From Onchidella celtica (lineage: Eukaryota > Mollusca > Gastropoda > Systellommatophora > Onchidiidae): 64,000 bases of DNA. Location: assembly GCA_963931925.1 (NCBI GenBank), contig OZ007582.1:38564617-38628616 (forward strand), written 5' to 3'. Position numbers and translations under genes: made by a program. Positions 22,387 through 34,271 of the stretch are shown here, piece after piece. Every line of letters begins with the position of its first letter. Position 1 is the first letter of the stretch. The notes below the pieces were generated by a model, which saw nothing but the letters and a program-made list of their open reading frames with translations, did not search any database and had not been told where the DNA came from.

Positions 22387-23061
22387 TATCCCCCACCCCA
22401 GTGAAAATTTTAAATAAAATTTACACGATAGGATCCAAGAAATCCCAAAGTTATTGTGGTAGGGGCTTAAGTAGTACTGTAGAAAAATGAGCTTTAAGCT
22501 TGAGAAGAAAAATCTAACTAAGAACGTGCATATTGGATGGACAAAAAGCATACAATTATTGATGCCACGTTCTATAGAATCTAGTCTATCTAAACATTCT
22601 TACTGAACACAATTAAACTTCTCAGGAACATCTATAATAATAATGAGTATATCACTGTATACGGCTGGATTAAAGCACAACTATTATGAAACAATGAAGC
22701 CTTACTGAAGGAATAGGCTCATAATTATCTAGTCAACATACACAATTGCTGCTTATACACATTCACACACAATATATTGTTAATTAAAATACTGTGGTAT
22801 CCAATGGCAGCAGTAGCTCTGGTAGCTTGGTTTGCCATGTCTCCATCTCATTGACCCGCTGACAAGGGCGTCAGGTTTGCCAGAAGTTCAGGTCACAGTC
22901 AGGAATGACGCTGGTGGAAAGAGGATATTCACAAAAAAGGATTGTAAAATTGGTTCATAAAGTAATGAACAAGATAAATGTGAATCCATCCACCGTCTAG
23001 AATTGAGGGGGACAAGCACTATCCAACCCCAATACAAGACACAACACTCTTTAATAGGAAA

Positions 23062-24612
23062 TTAAATGAGACGTGACAAAATATCAGCTTGGGAATTGTC
23101 ACCGCCAGGAATAGCCCGGATAACAAACCGGTATTCCTGGAGTGCAAGACTCCATCTCGTTAATCGAGCATTTTTAGCCCTGTTAGCCTTCAAGAATAAC
23201 AACGGACGATGGTCCGTTTCAATTATAAACTCGGACATGAGTAGATATCGCGAAAATGCGTTTATAGCAAAAATGATAGCGAGGCACTCTCGCTCGATAA
23301 TTGCATAGCGGCATTCCCTATCTAGCAACTTGCGGCTGGCGTATAGACATGGCCGCAAGGTATCGTCTCGTTCCTGTAATAACACAGCTCCCAATCCCTT
23401 GTCCGACGCATCAGTGCGGACAATAAATATTTGGTTTATATCTGGCAGTATGAGAATGGGGGAAGTGGAAAACAGTTGTTGAACGGTACGAAGTGTATCA
23501 GCACATTCGGTTGTCCATTTCACTTTATTAGGAAAATTCTTTCTTGTGAGGTCCGACAACGGAGCTGTAAGCGAAGAAAAATTTGGAATGAATTTCCTAT
23601 AATAGTTAAGAAAGCCCAATAAACTACGAACTTCTTTCTTAGTTCGAGGGGGTTGGAGCTTTAAGATGGTAGTTATCTTCTTGTCATCAGGAGTCTGAAC
23701 GCCGTGGGCAATTGTATGGCCCAGAAAATTAATTTCATTATATCCTAAAAACACCTTACTGGGTTTCGCCGTAAGGCCAGCTCGACGAAGAGCAATAAAA
23801 ACTTGTCGTAGGGCTGCGAGGTGGCCCGACCAATTGGTTTCATAAATACAAATGTCGTCAAAATACGACAATACGGAATTCATACCCTGGAGCAATATTG
23901 TCATCATACGGGCGAAAGTGGCAGGGGCTGTAACTAACCCGAAAGGCATATAGCGCCACTGCATAAGACCCAACGGAGTCTGAAAAGCGGTATATTGCTT
24001 GCTATTCTCATCAAGCGGAATTTGCCAATAGCCTTTGGAAAGGTCAATTTTCGAAAAAATCGTTGCCCTCGCTAAGTGAGCAAAAAGATTCTCCTGGTTG
24101 GGAATCGGTTCAGCGTCATATATCGTAACCTCATTAAGTTTACGATAGTCAATACAAAAACGCACGGTATCATCTTTTTTTTTCACTAAGACGATGGGTG
24201 AGTTATATGGGCTCGTCGATCGCTCTATCACTCCTAGGTGAAACATGTTACGTACCTCGGATATTATAGTCTCCTGTGCGTGCAGCGGACGCGGGTATGG
24301 TTTAACAAAGACGGGTATATCCGTCTTTAATCTTATAACATGCTGTACCAAAGAAGTATTACCTGGTAGATCAGTAAAGACTGTAGTAAACTCGTTAAGC
24401 AAATCTCTTATATCTTGTCTTTGCGATTCAGATAAATCTGGATTTATATTTACATCCGAAGTGTTTTCAGAAGATCGAAGTGCGGGGATTGAATTCTCAA
24501 TCTTAATAGGATCATCATCGTCAACTGAAACCAAGGCCGCATTGGCCTGAGCAACCACATTTCGGCGATTATTCTGTCGATTATCATCGTCGGACAGGTA
24601 CTGCTTTAACAT
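23062..24612 (-). CDS. Pol RT-RNase H (unit 2)
   Basis: Residue-for-residue the same as the unit 1 protein, with YFDD and all RNase H acidic residues retained. It is likewise open upstream to the UGA at 24694-24696, so the listed ATG is unlikely to be a real start. Confidence 0.9.
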   Translation of the reverse strand: MLKQYLSDDDNRQNNRRNVVAQANAALVSVDDDDPIKIENSIPALRSSENTSDVNINPDLSESQRQDIRDLLNEFTTVFTDLPGNTSLVQHVIRLKTDIPVFVKPYPRPLHAQETIISEVRNMFHLGVIERSTSPYNSPIVLVKKKDDTVRFCIDYRKLNEVTIYDAEPIPNQENLFAHLARATIFSKIDLSKGYWQIPLDENSKQYTAFQTPLGLMQWRYMPFGLVTAPATFARMMTILLQGMNSVLSYFDDICIYETNWSGHLAALRQVFIALRRAGLTAKPSKVFLGYNEINFLGHTIAHGVQTPDDKKITTILKLQPPRTKKEVRSLLGFLNYYRKFIPNFSSLTAPLSDLTRKNFPNKVKWTTECADTLRTVQQLFSTSPILILPDINQIFIVRTDASDKGLGAVLLQERDDTLRPCLYASRKLLDRECRYAIIERECLAIIFAINAFSRYLLMSEFIIETDHRPLLFLKANRAKNARLTRWSLALQEYRFVIRAIPGGDNSQADILSRLI

Positions 24613-24693
24613 ATTTATATGGAAGACTTTGTCCTGTCCCCGAATCTTGATAAGATAATTTACTCGAGAAAGTCTCTTTAGAACTTTAAAAGG

Positions 24694-26391
24694 TCACTTC
24701 CATGTAAGAAGGAGTTTATTTTTCGTCTCCGGAAGGAGAGCAAGAGTTTGGTCTCCGACGGCCAAGGTTCGCAATCGGCTACCTTGATCACGATATAGTT
24801 TATAAAGACTAGCATGCGCAGCTGAAGATTTCTGTGCGAGCTGACATGCGTTAAGAATTCGATGCCGCAAGTCTACAACGTATTGATATGCAGACCGCGT
24901 ATCATTGTCGTCGGTGTCTGATCCGGCGAATAAATCATGGAGTATGGCCATTGGACCACGCGGCTTACGACCATACAATAATTCGAAGGGGGAAAAACCC
25001 GTCGATGCGTTCGGCAGTTCTCGGTATGCAAAAAGAATAGCGGGGAGTTGTCGATCCCAATCACTCGGCTTGTCGGCGGAAACTCGCGCAAGCATACTTT
25101 TCATGGTAGCATTCCACCGTTCACAGCAGCCATTAGACTGTGGGTGGTATGGAGACGTCAATCTTTGTTTAATCCCGACCAATTCCAAGACTTTCTTAAA
25201 AAGCTCAGAGGTAAACTGTGGACCTCTGTCCGATAAAATTTCAACCGGAAACCCAAGACGCGAAAAAATGGTAATAAGGGCCTCAGCGACATGATCGGCT
25301 GAAATGTCTTTTAGCGGAATGGCCTCTGGCCAACGGGTTGCGTAGTCAATGACAGAAAGTATAAAACGATGTCCTCTGTCTGACTTGTGTAGGGGTCCAA
25401 CTATATCTACGGCAACGCGCTCAAATGGTCTGGAGACCATAGGCATCTCCTGCAGAGGAGCTCGCGATGCTCTTCCTTTAGGAGTACGTCTCTGACATAC
25501 GTCACATGTTGATACGAACCGGTTTACATCTGCGTAAATACTGGGCCAAAAAAATTGCGATAGTATTCGAGACTTAGTTCTGGCCTTTCCTTGGTGACCC
25601 GCCAAGGAAGTGTCATGCGCGAGACGAATAATGTCGCGACGAAAAGATCTCGGTACTACAAGCTGCATAACGGCCTCTCGCTTACTCCGAAAATTACGAT
25701 ATAATAAGTCATCTTTAATAAGAAACTTAGAGGTATCCGGCGCGGTAGGATCAACCTTAGCAAACAAATGTTTCAATGTGGGATCTGAATGTTGCTCATC
25801 ATGAAATGCACTAGACGTTATGTTCACTTCAATAGTAGGATTACTCAATGGACTGTCTGCTCGTCGACTCGATTGTAGGCGTGTTGTCGCACAAGCAACA
25901 CTCTCATCCTCAGACCAAATTTCCAAGTTACCGATAGGAAACTTATTTACTTGAGGTACATTCCCTATGATTATATCAGCTACCGGATTAGGCAGTACAC
26001 ATGCAGTAACAATATATACTGTGAGAAAAGGTGTATCAATATAAACTTCTGCAAGACGGAATCGCTCTACAGATCCGCCAAAAGTAATACAAGTTACATC
26101 TTTGTCCAAAAATTGTGTTGGACGGACTAGTGACTGTCGAACGCCGATAGTCGTGCATCCGGAGTCACGTAGAACAGAAGCGCGAATCGCGTTCACGCGG
26201 CCCTGGTAAAATGTTAATTCACCCAGTTCATGTAGGGCTGACATGACTGGAATAGTCTTTGATTGCGATGAAGATTTATTATGACCGTCAGTCTCATAAG
26301 GTGTAGATTTAACCGAGCAGGCATTTGTTGATTCCATTTTCACGTTACAAAATTTTTGTATGTGGCCTACCCTATTACACCTAAAACACAA
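24694..26391 (-). CDS. Pol zinc knuckle-protease-integrase (unit 2)
   Basis: Same domains as unit 1, with one local difference. Near 26013 five bases replace two, changing a Gly to Val-Tyr in the protease between the YIDTPFLT and IVTACVL segments (670 against 669 residues in the ATG-to-stop frame). The reading frame is kept. This is downstream of the DSG active site, in a region likely to form the protease flap or later strands; its effect is unknown. The start is again inside the gag overlap. Confidence 0.88.
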   Translation of the reverse strand: MCFRCNRVGHIQKFCNVKMESTNACSVKSTPYETDGHNKSSSQSKTIPVMSALHELGELTFYQGRVNAIRASVLRDSGCTTIGVRQSLVRPTQFLDKDVTCITFGGSVERFRLAEVYIDTPFLTVYIVTACVLPNPVADIIIGNVPQVNKFPIGNLEIWSEDESVACATTRLQSSRRADSPLSNPTIEVNITSSAFHDEQHSDPTLKHLFAKVDPTAPDTSKFLIKDDLLYRNFRSKREAVMQLVVPRSFRRDIIRLAHDTSLAGHQGKARTKSRILSQFFWPSIYADVNRFVSTCDVCQRRTPKGRASRAPLQEMPMVSRPFERVAVDIVGPLHKSDRGHRFILSVIDYATRWPEAIPLKDISADHVAEALITIFSRLGFPVEILSDRGPQFTSELFKKVLELVGIKQRLTSPYHPQSNGCCERWNATMKSMLARVSADKPSDWDRQLPAILFAYRELPNASTGFSPFELLYGRKPRGPMAILHDLFAGSDTDDNDTRSAYQYVVDLRHRILNACQLAQKSSAAHASLYKLYRDQGSRLRTLAVGDQTLALLPETKNKLLLTWK

Positions 26392-27598
26392 CACGATTAG
26401 GATCGTTTCCACGATAAGGAAGACTCTGCGGTCTATCATAATCATGATTATTATCAAAATGCACTCGTCGCGGCGGTCCCTGAGGCCGGTTATATTGTTG
26501 GCCTGGATAGTTGCCACGATAATATGGGCGAGGCTCGTAAAAAGAATAGCTCTGGTATCCTCGACGCGGGGATACATTACGTCGATTCGGGAAATCCCTC
26601 TGTCTAAAAAAAGGCGGCTCTGATTGAGAGCGCGGATTTGGGGCCTGACGACGAGTCGGCCTTGAACGATCGTGTCCGGTTGGTGCTCCTTTGCCCACGT
26701 TGGCATAACACGGTGCTATAGTTGAAGGCTTTGCCAAAGGACGATTTGGGTGGGCGGACGCATAACGTTCCGCGCACGATGTGATTTCTTCAGAGGATGT
26801 CGGTGCCCTCTCTTTAAGGTGGGCAACCAAATCGGAATGACATGCGGTATAGATTTGGTCCTTTAAGACCAAATCATAAAGTTGGGAATAATTTCCGGTA
26901 GTCACGTTCGCGAGCTCGATCCAGCGATCTAAGTAATGTTTCAGCCGATTCACATAAGTTGAGAAATTTTCAGATGGCTCAGGTTTACATGCGCGAAATC
27001 TCTGATGAAAGCCATCCTCGGTATGCTGGAATCGCTTAAGCAGTGCTGTTTTAAGCTTGTAATAGTCGTTGGCATCCTCTACTTTGAGGCTATGAAATAC
27101 TTCTAGAGCCTTACCTGTTAGTAAATTAGACAGGCATGAACTGTACATCGCCTGCTGCCATCCGACGCATTTAGCGTGTAGCTCGAACCGATGTAAATAT
27201 GCGTCGATCTGGTCGAGTTTTTCATTAAACGTCGGCAGTTTTGGTTTCTTAGCATACGTATTGCTGGCAGCAGTGGGGGTCACAAGCGATTCTCGCTCTA
27301 ACTTCTTTATTGCGAGTTCATGCTGCCTTTCCTTTTCTCTCTCTCTTTCTTTTTCTCTTTCTCTTTCTTCTTTTTCTCTCTCTCTTTCATCTTTTTCTCT
27401 TTCTCTTTGTTCTTTTTCTCTTTCTCTTTCTCTTTCCTTTTCTCTCTCTACTTCTTTTTCTCTTTCTCTTTCTCTTGCTTCTTTTCGATCCTCACGATCT
27501 CGGTCTTGCTGTAATTGTCGTTCGCACCACGAGGCGCGTTCTTCTTCTGGTATGCCCAGAACTTTGGCAGATTCAATGTATTTAAGAAACTCGGCCAT
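26381..27598 (-). CDS. gag: Gag (unit 2)
   Basis: 405 residues, identical to the unit 1 Gag, including the length of the Glu/Arg/Lys tract. That tract is encoded by a simple repeat, so the lack of any length change argues for recent duplication or for gene conversion. Confidence 0.88.
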   Translation of the reverse strand: MAEFLKYIESAKVLGIPEEERASWCERQLQQDRDREDRKEAREREREKEVEREKEREREREKEQREREKDEREREKEEREREKEREREKERQHELAIKKLERESLVTPTAASNTYAKKPKLPTFNEKLDQIDAYLHRFELHAKCVGWQQAMYSSCLSNLLTGKALEVFHSLKVEDANDYYKLKTALLKRFQHTEDGFHQRFRACKPEPSENFSTYVNRLKHYLDRWIELANVTTGNYSQLYDLVLKDQIYTACHSDLVAHLKERAPTSSEEITSCAERYASAHPNRPLAKPSTIAPCYANVGKGAPTGHDRSRPTRRQAPNPRSQSEPPFFRQRDFPNRRNVSPRRGYQSYSFYEPRPYYRGNYPGQQYNRPQGPPRRVHFDNNHDYDRPQSLPYRGNDPNRVVF

Positions 27599-28993
27599 GA
27601 TATGTTAAAGTCTGTAACTAGTAAGTATTTACCTACTGTTAAGGTATATCGCGGTATCAATTATATTATCTATAATACTTATTCTCTGTTAATATTAATT
27701 CAGTGTCTTACGTTAGCACTGCTTCGCGAAAAGAACGTTCTATCTCTTTCTGTAAATTACAGGCAGTGTCACTTCCACTGCAAAAACTTTATCTCTCTCT
27801 CTCTCTCTCTGAATATGAATTCTAGTAAGGCAGTGCCGTCTATCCGTTGCTCCCACTGCAATAAAATATATATATCGCCTTTAATGCGATAAATTAGTGT
27901 CTTGAGTGATCACTCTCAAAATTTATGTCTCTCTCAACGCGACGAACCAGTGTCCTCTGTTATCACTGTGAAAAATGAATCGCTCTCTCAATGCGATGAA
28001 TCAAAAATATATCTCTCTCTCAACACGACAAATTTGAAATATCTCTCTCTTCTCAAAACGCGGACACGCAGTGTCTTCTGTTACCACTGCAAAATTATTC
28101 TCTTTATACTCAACGTGGAATTGTCACGTGAACAAAAATTTATTATATCTTTCTCTCTCTCTCATATGTCAAATCCAGATTACAATTCAACGTGGTTTTA
28201 GCACGTGAAACACCTCAGGCATATATTGCAAACATAACAATGTTAGTATAGTAGTTTAAAGTTTATAAGAAAGCAAAAAGAAATACAATAAACAGGACGC
28301 TATACTGACAAGTAAGACGAACGATAACAGACCCTACAAGTCCTAACTTATGTTACAGAAAATTTAAGCAAAAGACAGGAGAGACATCTTCCTAAAGAAA
28401 AGTGAGGAAGTAAGAAACGCCACAATCTATACGAATAATGGATCCCTAATAGAACTATTCACAGTGAAGCAAATCCCCCCGAGTTATCAATAGCCACCAA
28501 GGCACTCCAATATCCTTCGTAATGGCAAAGAAGATATGCTATACTATGACCCCAACCAACCTCCCGCTCTTAAACTAAACATATAGTAAATAGTAAAATA
28601 GCCTGGAAACACACACAGAGCGGAAAGTACGTCGCCCTCCTCAAGACTGTTAGATAGATGGTTCACTTAACTTTGTTTTTGAGGAATTCCGATGGTAAGT
28701 ATCCTCAAACCATAGCTTCAATCCAAAAAATACGTTTCTGTCTCAGGTAGATCTGTAAGGTGAAGAGTCTCCCTCGCCGGTGTCGTCGGGTCAATGGGAT
28801 GTTGAGTTCACCATATGGAATTGAAACAAAATGTTAAATTAATACAAATTGTCTAAAATCTATAATGAAAAGGACCTGAAAACATAATGTTACAACATTA
28901 CAATATCAAATAATAGAATAAAAAATACAATAGGTTTTAAATAATTTATCTATGGCATGGCGTTATTTAAGTTCTTTAAGGGTCCCTCTCCAG
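27599..28993 (-). other. 5' leader of unit 2
   Basis: Same as the unit 1 leader, with the hairpin array at about 27701-28206 and the PBS at 28975-28992. Confidence 0.75.
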
Positions 28994-30269
28994 TGTTACG
29001 GGTGTGCCCTCGAGTGTTACGGGGATGGTTATTATGGAATTATAGTTACGACTGCATTTTAATCTATCGAGAGGTTTTTAGAAATTACTCTTCCATACCA
29101 TGCCACATATACTAATAACAATTCGAGTAAGTTTTATCAAGGACCTTGCAGGGCCACAAATTTATTACTTTAAATTCCCTAACAAATTTCGTCTAGCTTT
29201 TACATTCTAAAAGGACAACATCAGCAGCATCAAATGAAAACACAATAATATATCACTAGAAGTCTCCTCTAGGTTCTTAAAAGATTATATCATTCTGACT
29301 CATTCACAATTTAATTATTACTTATCTATCTTTCAGATATAGCCTACCTACTATCTAATAAATAATATCTTAATGTCTCAGACGACAATGTTAACTCAGT
29401 TATTTGTGCCTACCGCTTAAAAAGGATATAACTCGTCAACACAACTGACGTAGTTACATTAGATCTAGACCTACTCTAGGATGGGCTGGCAATCCCCAGC
29501 CTCATCCAGACACATCAATTTCAATTACAAATGTGTATACCAGACACTCATGCTAGATCTAGTTGCATGTAAAAAACATTGTAGTCTTGCATTCTTTCGG
29601 TAGCACTTCTACTGGAAACTTAAGGTCAGATTCACGTTCATCGTCGAATCAATAGGTCGAAACTTACGATTGTTCCCTGATACGAGATCAGGGAGCTGGA
29701 GATAATAGCAGTAGATACTTTCGTAATAGCGTATGGTCTCATTCCAATGTCTATCAAGGACATAGACATGTCGTTAACAGTCTTCTGATTCTCTCAGGCC
29801 GAATCCAGCCGACTGCCCTCGCAGATGGAAATTTCTGCATGGAGTGCTCAAACATAGTAATGGCTCTGGTTATATACCGCTCGGCCATATGCAATTCCCC
29901 AGCCAACTGCCCAAATTTGATTGGTGCATCCATTTCGAGCTCAGCTCGTAGTATTAATAGATTCTATTAATAGTAACAGACAAGGTCAATTTAACATATC
30001 AAAACCCTTCCTAAAGTCTCGAAACCCTCTACGTTTTATGTACGAATTTACTCACTCCCTTTTCTCACCCCTGTTAAAGTTTATCAAAATCACGGGGTCG
30101 AAAACTGCACCGTCACTGCCCCACTTTCTTTCCATCTCTAAGAACAAGCGTTACAAAAACAAACTGTCCACGCGAATAGTTCAAGGACATATGCACTGGC
30201 TAAAATCAACGCGACCCTGAAATAAACAAACCGTGACCCAGCACGGCAATTCTAATCCTAACCCTGACA
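28994..30269 (-). repeat. Family-1 LTR 3 (shared by units 2 and 3)
   Basis: 1276 bp, same boundaries as the other LTRs; no difference was found by eye. Confidence 0.9.
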
Positions 30270-30944
30270 TATCCCCCACCCCAGTGAAAATTTTAAATAA
30301 AATTTACACGATAGGATCCAAGAAATCCCAAAGTTATTGTGGTAGGGGCTTAAGTAGTACTGTAGAAAAATGAGCTTTAAGCTTGAGAAGAAAAATCTAA
30401 CTAAGAACGTGCATATTGGATGGACAAAAAGCATACAATTATTGATGCCACGTTCTATAGAATCTAGTCTATCTAAACATTCTTACTGAACACAATTAAA
30501 CTTCTCAGGAACATCTATAATAATAATGAGTATATCACTGTATACGGCTGGATTAAAGCACAACTATTATGAAACAATGAAGCCTTACTGAAGGAATAGG
30601 CTCATAATTATCTAGTCAACATACACAATTGCTGCTTATACACATTCACACACAATATATTGTTAATTAAAATACTGTGGTATCCAATGGCAGCAGTAGC
30701 TCTGGTAGCTTGGTTTGCCATGTCTCCATCTCATTGACCCGCTGACAAGGGCGTCAGGTTTGCCAGAAGTTCAGGTCACAGTCAGGAATGACGCTGGTGG
30801 AAAGAGGATATTCACAAAAAAGGATTGTAAAATTGGTTCATAAAGTAATGAACAAGATAAATGTGAATCCATCCACCGTCTAGAATTGAGGGGGACAAGC
30901 ACTATCCAACCCCAATACAAGACACAACACTCTTTAATAGGAAA

Positions 30945-32495
30945 TTAAATGAGACGTGACAAAATATCAGCTTGGGAATTGTCACCGCCAGGAATAGCCC
31001 GGATAACAAACCGGTATTCCTGGAGTGCAAGACTCCATCTCGTTAATCGAGCATTTTTAGCCCTGTTAGCCTTCAAGAATAACAACGGACGATGGTCCGT
31101 TTCAATTATAAACTCGGACATGAGTAGATATCGCGAAAATGCGTTTATAGCAAAAATGATAGCGAGGCACTCTCGCTCGATAATTGCATAGCGGCATTCC
31201 CTATCTAGCAACTTGCGGCTGGCGTATAGACATGGCCGCAAGGTATCGTCTCGTTCCTGTAATAACACAGCTCCCAATCCCTTGTCCGACGCATCAGTGC
31301 GGACAATAAATATTTGGTTTATATCTGGCAGTATGAGAATGGGGGAAGTGGAAAACAGTTGTTGAACGGTACGAAGTGTATCAGCACATTCGGTTGTCCA
31401 TTTCACTTTATTAGGAAAATTCTTTCTTGTGAGGTCCGACAACGGAGCTGTAAGCGAAGAAAAATTTGGAATGAATTTCCTATAATAGTTAAGAAAGCCC
31501 AATAAACTACGAACTTCTTTCTTAGTTCGAGGGGGTTGGAGCTTTAAGATGGTAGTTATCTTCTTGTCATCAGGAGTCTGAACGCCGTGGGCAATTGTAT
31601 GGCCCAGAAAATTAATTTCATTATATCCTAAAAACACCTTACTGGGTTTCGCCGTAAGGCCAGCTCGACGAAGAGCAATAAAAACTTGTCGTAGGGCTGC
31701 GAGGTGGCCCGACCAATTGGTTTCATAAATACAAATGTCGTCAAAATACGACAATACGGAATTCATACCCTGGAGCAATATTGTCATCATACGGGCGAAA
31801 GTGGCAGGGGCTGTAACTAACCCGAAAGGCATATAGCGCCACTGCATAAGACCCAACGGAGTCTGAAAAGCGGTATATTGCTTGCTATTCTCATCAAGCG
31901 GAATTTGCCAATAGCCTTTGGAAAGGTCAATTTTCGAAAAAATCGTTGCCCTCGCTAAGTGAGCAAAAAGATTCTCCTGGTTGGGAATCGGTTCAGCGTC
32001 ATATATCGTAACCTCATTAAGTTTACGATAGTCAATACAAAAACGCACGGTATCATCTTTTTTTTTCACTAAGACGATGGGTGAGTTATATGGGCTCGTC
32101 GATCGCTCTATCACTCCTAGGTGAAACATGTTACGTACCTCGGATATTATAGTCTCCTGTGCGTGCAGCGGACGCGGGTATGGTTTAACAAAGACGGGTA
32201 TATCCGTCTTTAATCTTATAACATGCTGTACCAAAGAAGTATTACCTGGTAGATCAGTAAAGACTGTAGTAAACTCGTTAAGCAAATCTCTTATATCTTG
32301 TCTTTGCGATTCAGATAAATCTGGATTTATATTTACATCCGAAGTGTTTTCAGAAGATCGAAGTGCGGGGATTGAATTCTCAATCTTAATAGGATCATCA
32401 TCGTCAACTGAAACCAAGGCCGCATTGGCCTGAGCAACCACATTTCGGCGATTATTCTGTCGATTATCATCGTCGGACAGGTACTGCTTTAACAT
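30945..32495 (-). CDS. Pol RT-RNase H (unit 3)
   Basis: 516 residues, identical to units 1 and 2. It lies downstream, in the same frame, of the UGA at 32577-32579. Confidence 0.9.
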   Translation of the reverse strand: MLKQYLSDDDNRQNNRRNVVAQANAALVSVDDDDPIKIENSIPALRSSENTSDVNINPDLSESQRQDIRDLLNEFTTVFTDLPGNTSLVQHVIRLKTDIPVFVKPYPRPLHAQETIISEVRNMFHLGVIERSTSPYNSPIVLVKKKDDTVRFCIDYRKLNEVTIYDAEPIPNQENLFAHLARATIFSKIDLSKGYWQIPLDENSKQYTAFQTPLGLMQWRYMPFGLVTAPATFARMMTILLQGMNSVLSYFDDICIYETNWSGHLAALRQVFIALRRAGLTAKPSKVFLGYNEINFLGHTIAHGVQTPDDKKITTILKLQPPRTKKEVRSLLGFLNYYRKFIPNFSSLTAPLSDLTRKNFPNKVKWTTECADTLRTVQQLFSTSPILILPDINQIFIVRTDASDKGLGAVLLQERDDTLRPCLYASRKLLDRECRYAIIERECLAIIFAINAFSRYLLMSEFIIETDHRPLLFLKANRAKNARLTRWSLALQEYRFVIRAIPGGDNSQADILSRLI

Positions 32496-32576
32496 ATTTA
32501 TATGGAAGACTTTGTCCTGTCCCCGAATCTTGATAAGATAATTTACTCGAGAAAGTCTCTTTAGAACTTTAAAAGG

Positions 32577-34271
32577 TCACTTCCATGTAAGAAGGAGTTT
32601 ATTTTTCGTCTCCGGAAGGAGAACAAGAGTTTGGTCTCCGACGGCCAAGGTTCGCAATCGGCTACCTTGATCACGATATAGTTTATAAAGACTAGCATGC
32701 GCAGCTGAAGATTTCTGTGCGAGCTGACATGCGTTAAGAATTCGATGCCGCAAGTCTACAACGTATTGATATGCAGACCGCGTATCATTGTCGTCGGTGT
32801 CTGATCCGGCGAATAAATCATGGAGTATGGCCATTGGACCACGCGGCTTACGACCATACAATAATTCGAAGGGGGAAAAACCCGTCGATGCGTTCGGCAG
32901 TTCTCGGTATGCAAAAAGAATAGCGGGGAGTTGTCGATCCCAATCACTCGGCTTGTCGGCGGAAACTCGCGCAAGCATACTTTTCATGGTAGCATTCCAC
33001 CGTTCACAGCAGCCATTAGACTGTGGGTGGTATGGAGACGTCAATCTTTGTTTAATCCCGACCAATTCCAAGACTTTCTTAAAAAGCTCAGAGGTAAACT
33101 GTGGACCTCTGTCCGATAAAATTTCAACCGGAAACCCAAGACGCGAAAAAATGGTAATAAGGGCCTCAGCGACATGATCGGCTGAAATGTCTTTTAGCGG
33201 AATGGCCTCTGGCCAACGGGTTGCGTAGTCAATGACAGAAAGTATAAAACGATGTCCTCTGTCTGACTTGTGTAGGGGTCCAACTATATCTACGGCAACG
33301 CGCTCAAATGGTCTGGAGACCATAGGCATCTCCTGCAGAGGAGCTCGCGATGCTCTTCCTTTAGGAGTACGTCTCTGACATACGTCACATGTTGATACGA
33401 ACCGGTTTACATCTGCGTAAATACTGGGCCAAAAAAATTGCGATAGTATTCGAGACTTAGTTCTGGCCTTTCCTTGGTGACCCGCCAAGGAAGTGTCATG
33501 CGCGAGACGAATAATGTCGCGACGAAAAGATCTCGGTACTACAAGCTGCATAACGGCCTCTCGCTTACTCCGAAAATTACGATATAATAAGTCATCTTTA
33601 ATAAGAAACTTAGAGGTATCCGGCGCGGTAGGATCAACCTTAGCAAACAAATGTTTCAATGTGGGATCTGAATGTTGCTCATCATGAAATGCACTAGACG
33701 TTATGTTCACTTCAATAGTAGGATTACTCAATGGACTGTCTGCTCGTCGACTCGATTGTAGGCGTGTTGTCGCACAAGCAACACTCTCATCCTCAGACCA
33801 AATTTCCAAGTTACCGATAGGAAACTTATTTACTTGAGGTACATTCCCTATGATTATATCAGCTACCGGATTAGGCAGTACACATGCAGTAACAATACCT
33901 GTGAGAAAAGGTGTATCAATATAAACTTCTGCAAGACGGAATCGCTCTACAGATCCGCCAAAAGTAATACAAGTTACATCTTTGTCCAAAAATTGTGTTG
34001 GACGGACTAGTGACTGTCGAACGCCGATAGTCGTGCATCCGGAGTCACGTAGAACAGAAGCGCGAATCGCGTTCACGCGGCCCTGGTAAAATGTTAATTC
34101 ACCCAGTTCATGTAGGGCTGACATGACTGGAATAGTCTTTGATTGCGATGAAGATTTATTATGACCGTCAGTCTCATAAGGTGTAGATTTAACCGAGCAG
34201 GCATTTGTTGATTCCATTTTCACGTTACAAAATTTTTGTATGTGGCCTACCCTATTACACCTAAAACACAA
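32577..34271 (-). CDS. Pol zinc knuckle-protease-integrase (unit 3)
   Basis: As unit 1 (same Gly in the protease), except for a substitution near 32624 that changes Ala to Val in the integrase C-terminal region (DQTLVLLP in place of DQTLALLP). The corresponding family-2 segment reads DKVLLLLP, so Val is the more family-like residue. Confidence 0.88.
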   Translation of the reverse strand: MCFRCNRVGHIQKFCNVKMESTNACSVKSTPYETDGHNKSSSQSKTIPVMSALHELGELTFYQGRVNAIRASVLRDSGCTTIGVRQSLVRPTQFLDKDVTCITFGGSVERFRLAEVYIDTPFLTGIVTACVLPNPVADIIIGNVPQVNKFPIGNLEIWSEDESVACATTRLQSSRRADSPLSNPTIEVNITSSAFHDEQHSDPTLKHLFAKVDPTAPDTSKFLIKDDLLYRNFRSKREAVMQLVVPRSFRRDIIRLAHDTSLAGHQGKARTKSRILSQFFWPSIYADVNRFVSTCDVCQRRTPKGRASRAPLQEMPMVSRPFERVAVDIVGPLHKSDRGHRFILSVIDYATRWPEAIPLKDISADHVAEALITIFSRLGFPVEILSDRGPQFTSELFKKVLELVGIKQRLTSPYHPQSNGCCERWNATMKSMLARVSADKPSDWDRQLPAILFAYRELPNASTGFSPFELLYGRKPRGPMAILHDLFAGSDTDDNDTRSAYQYVVDLRHRILNACQLAQKSSAAHASLYKLYRDQGSRLRTLAVGDQTLVLLPETKNKLLLTWK

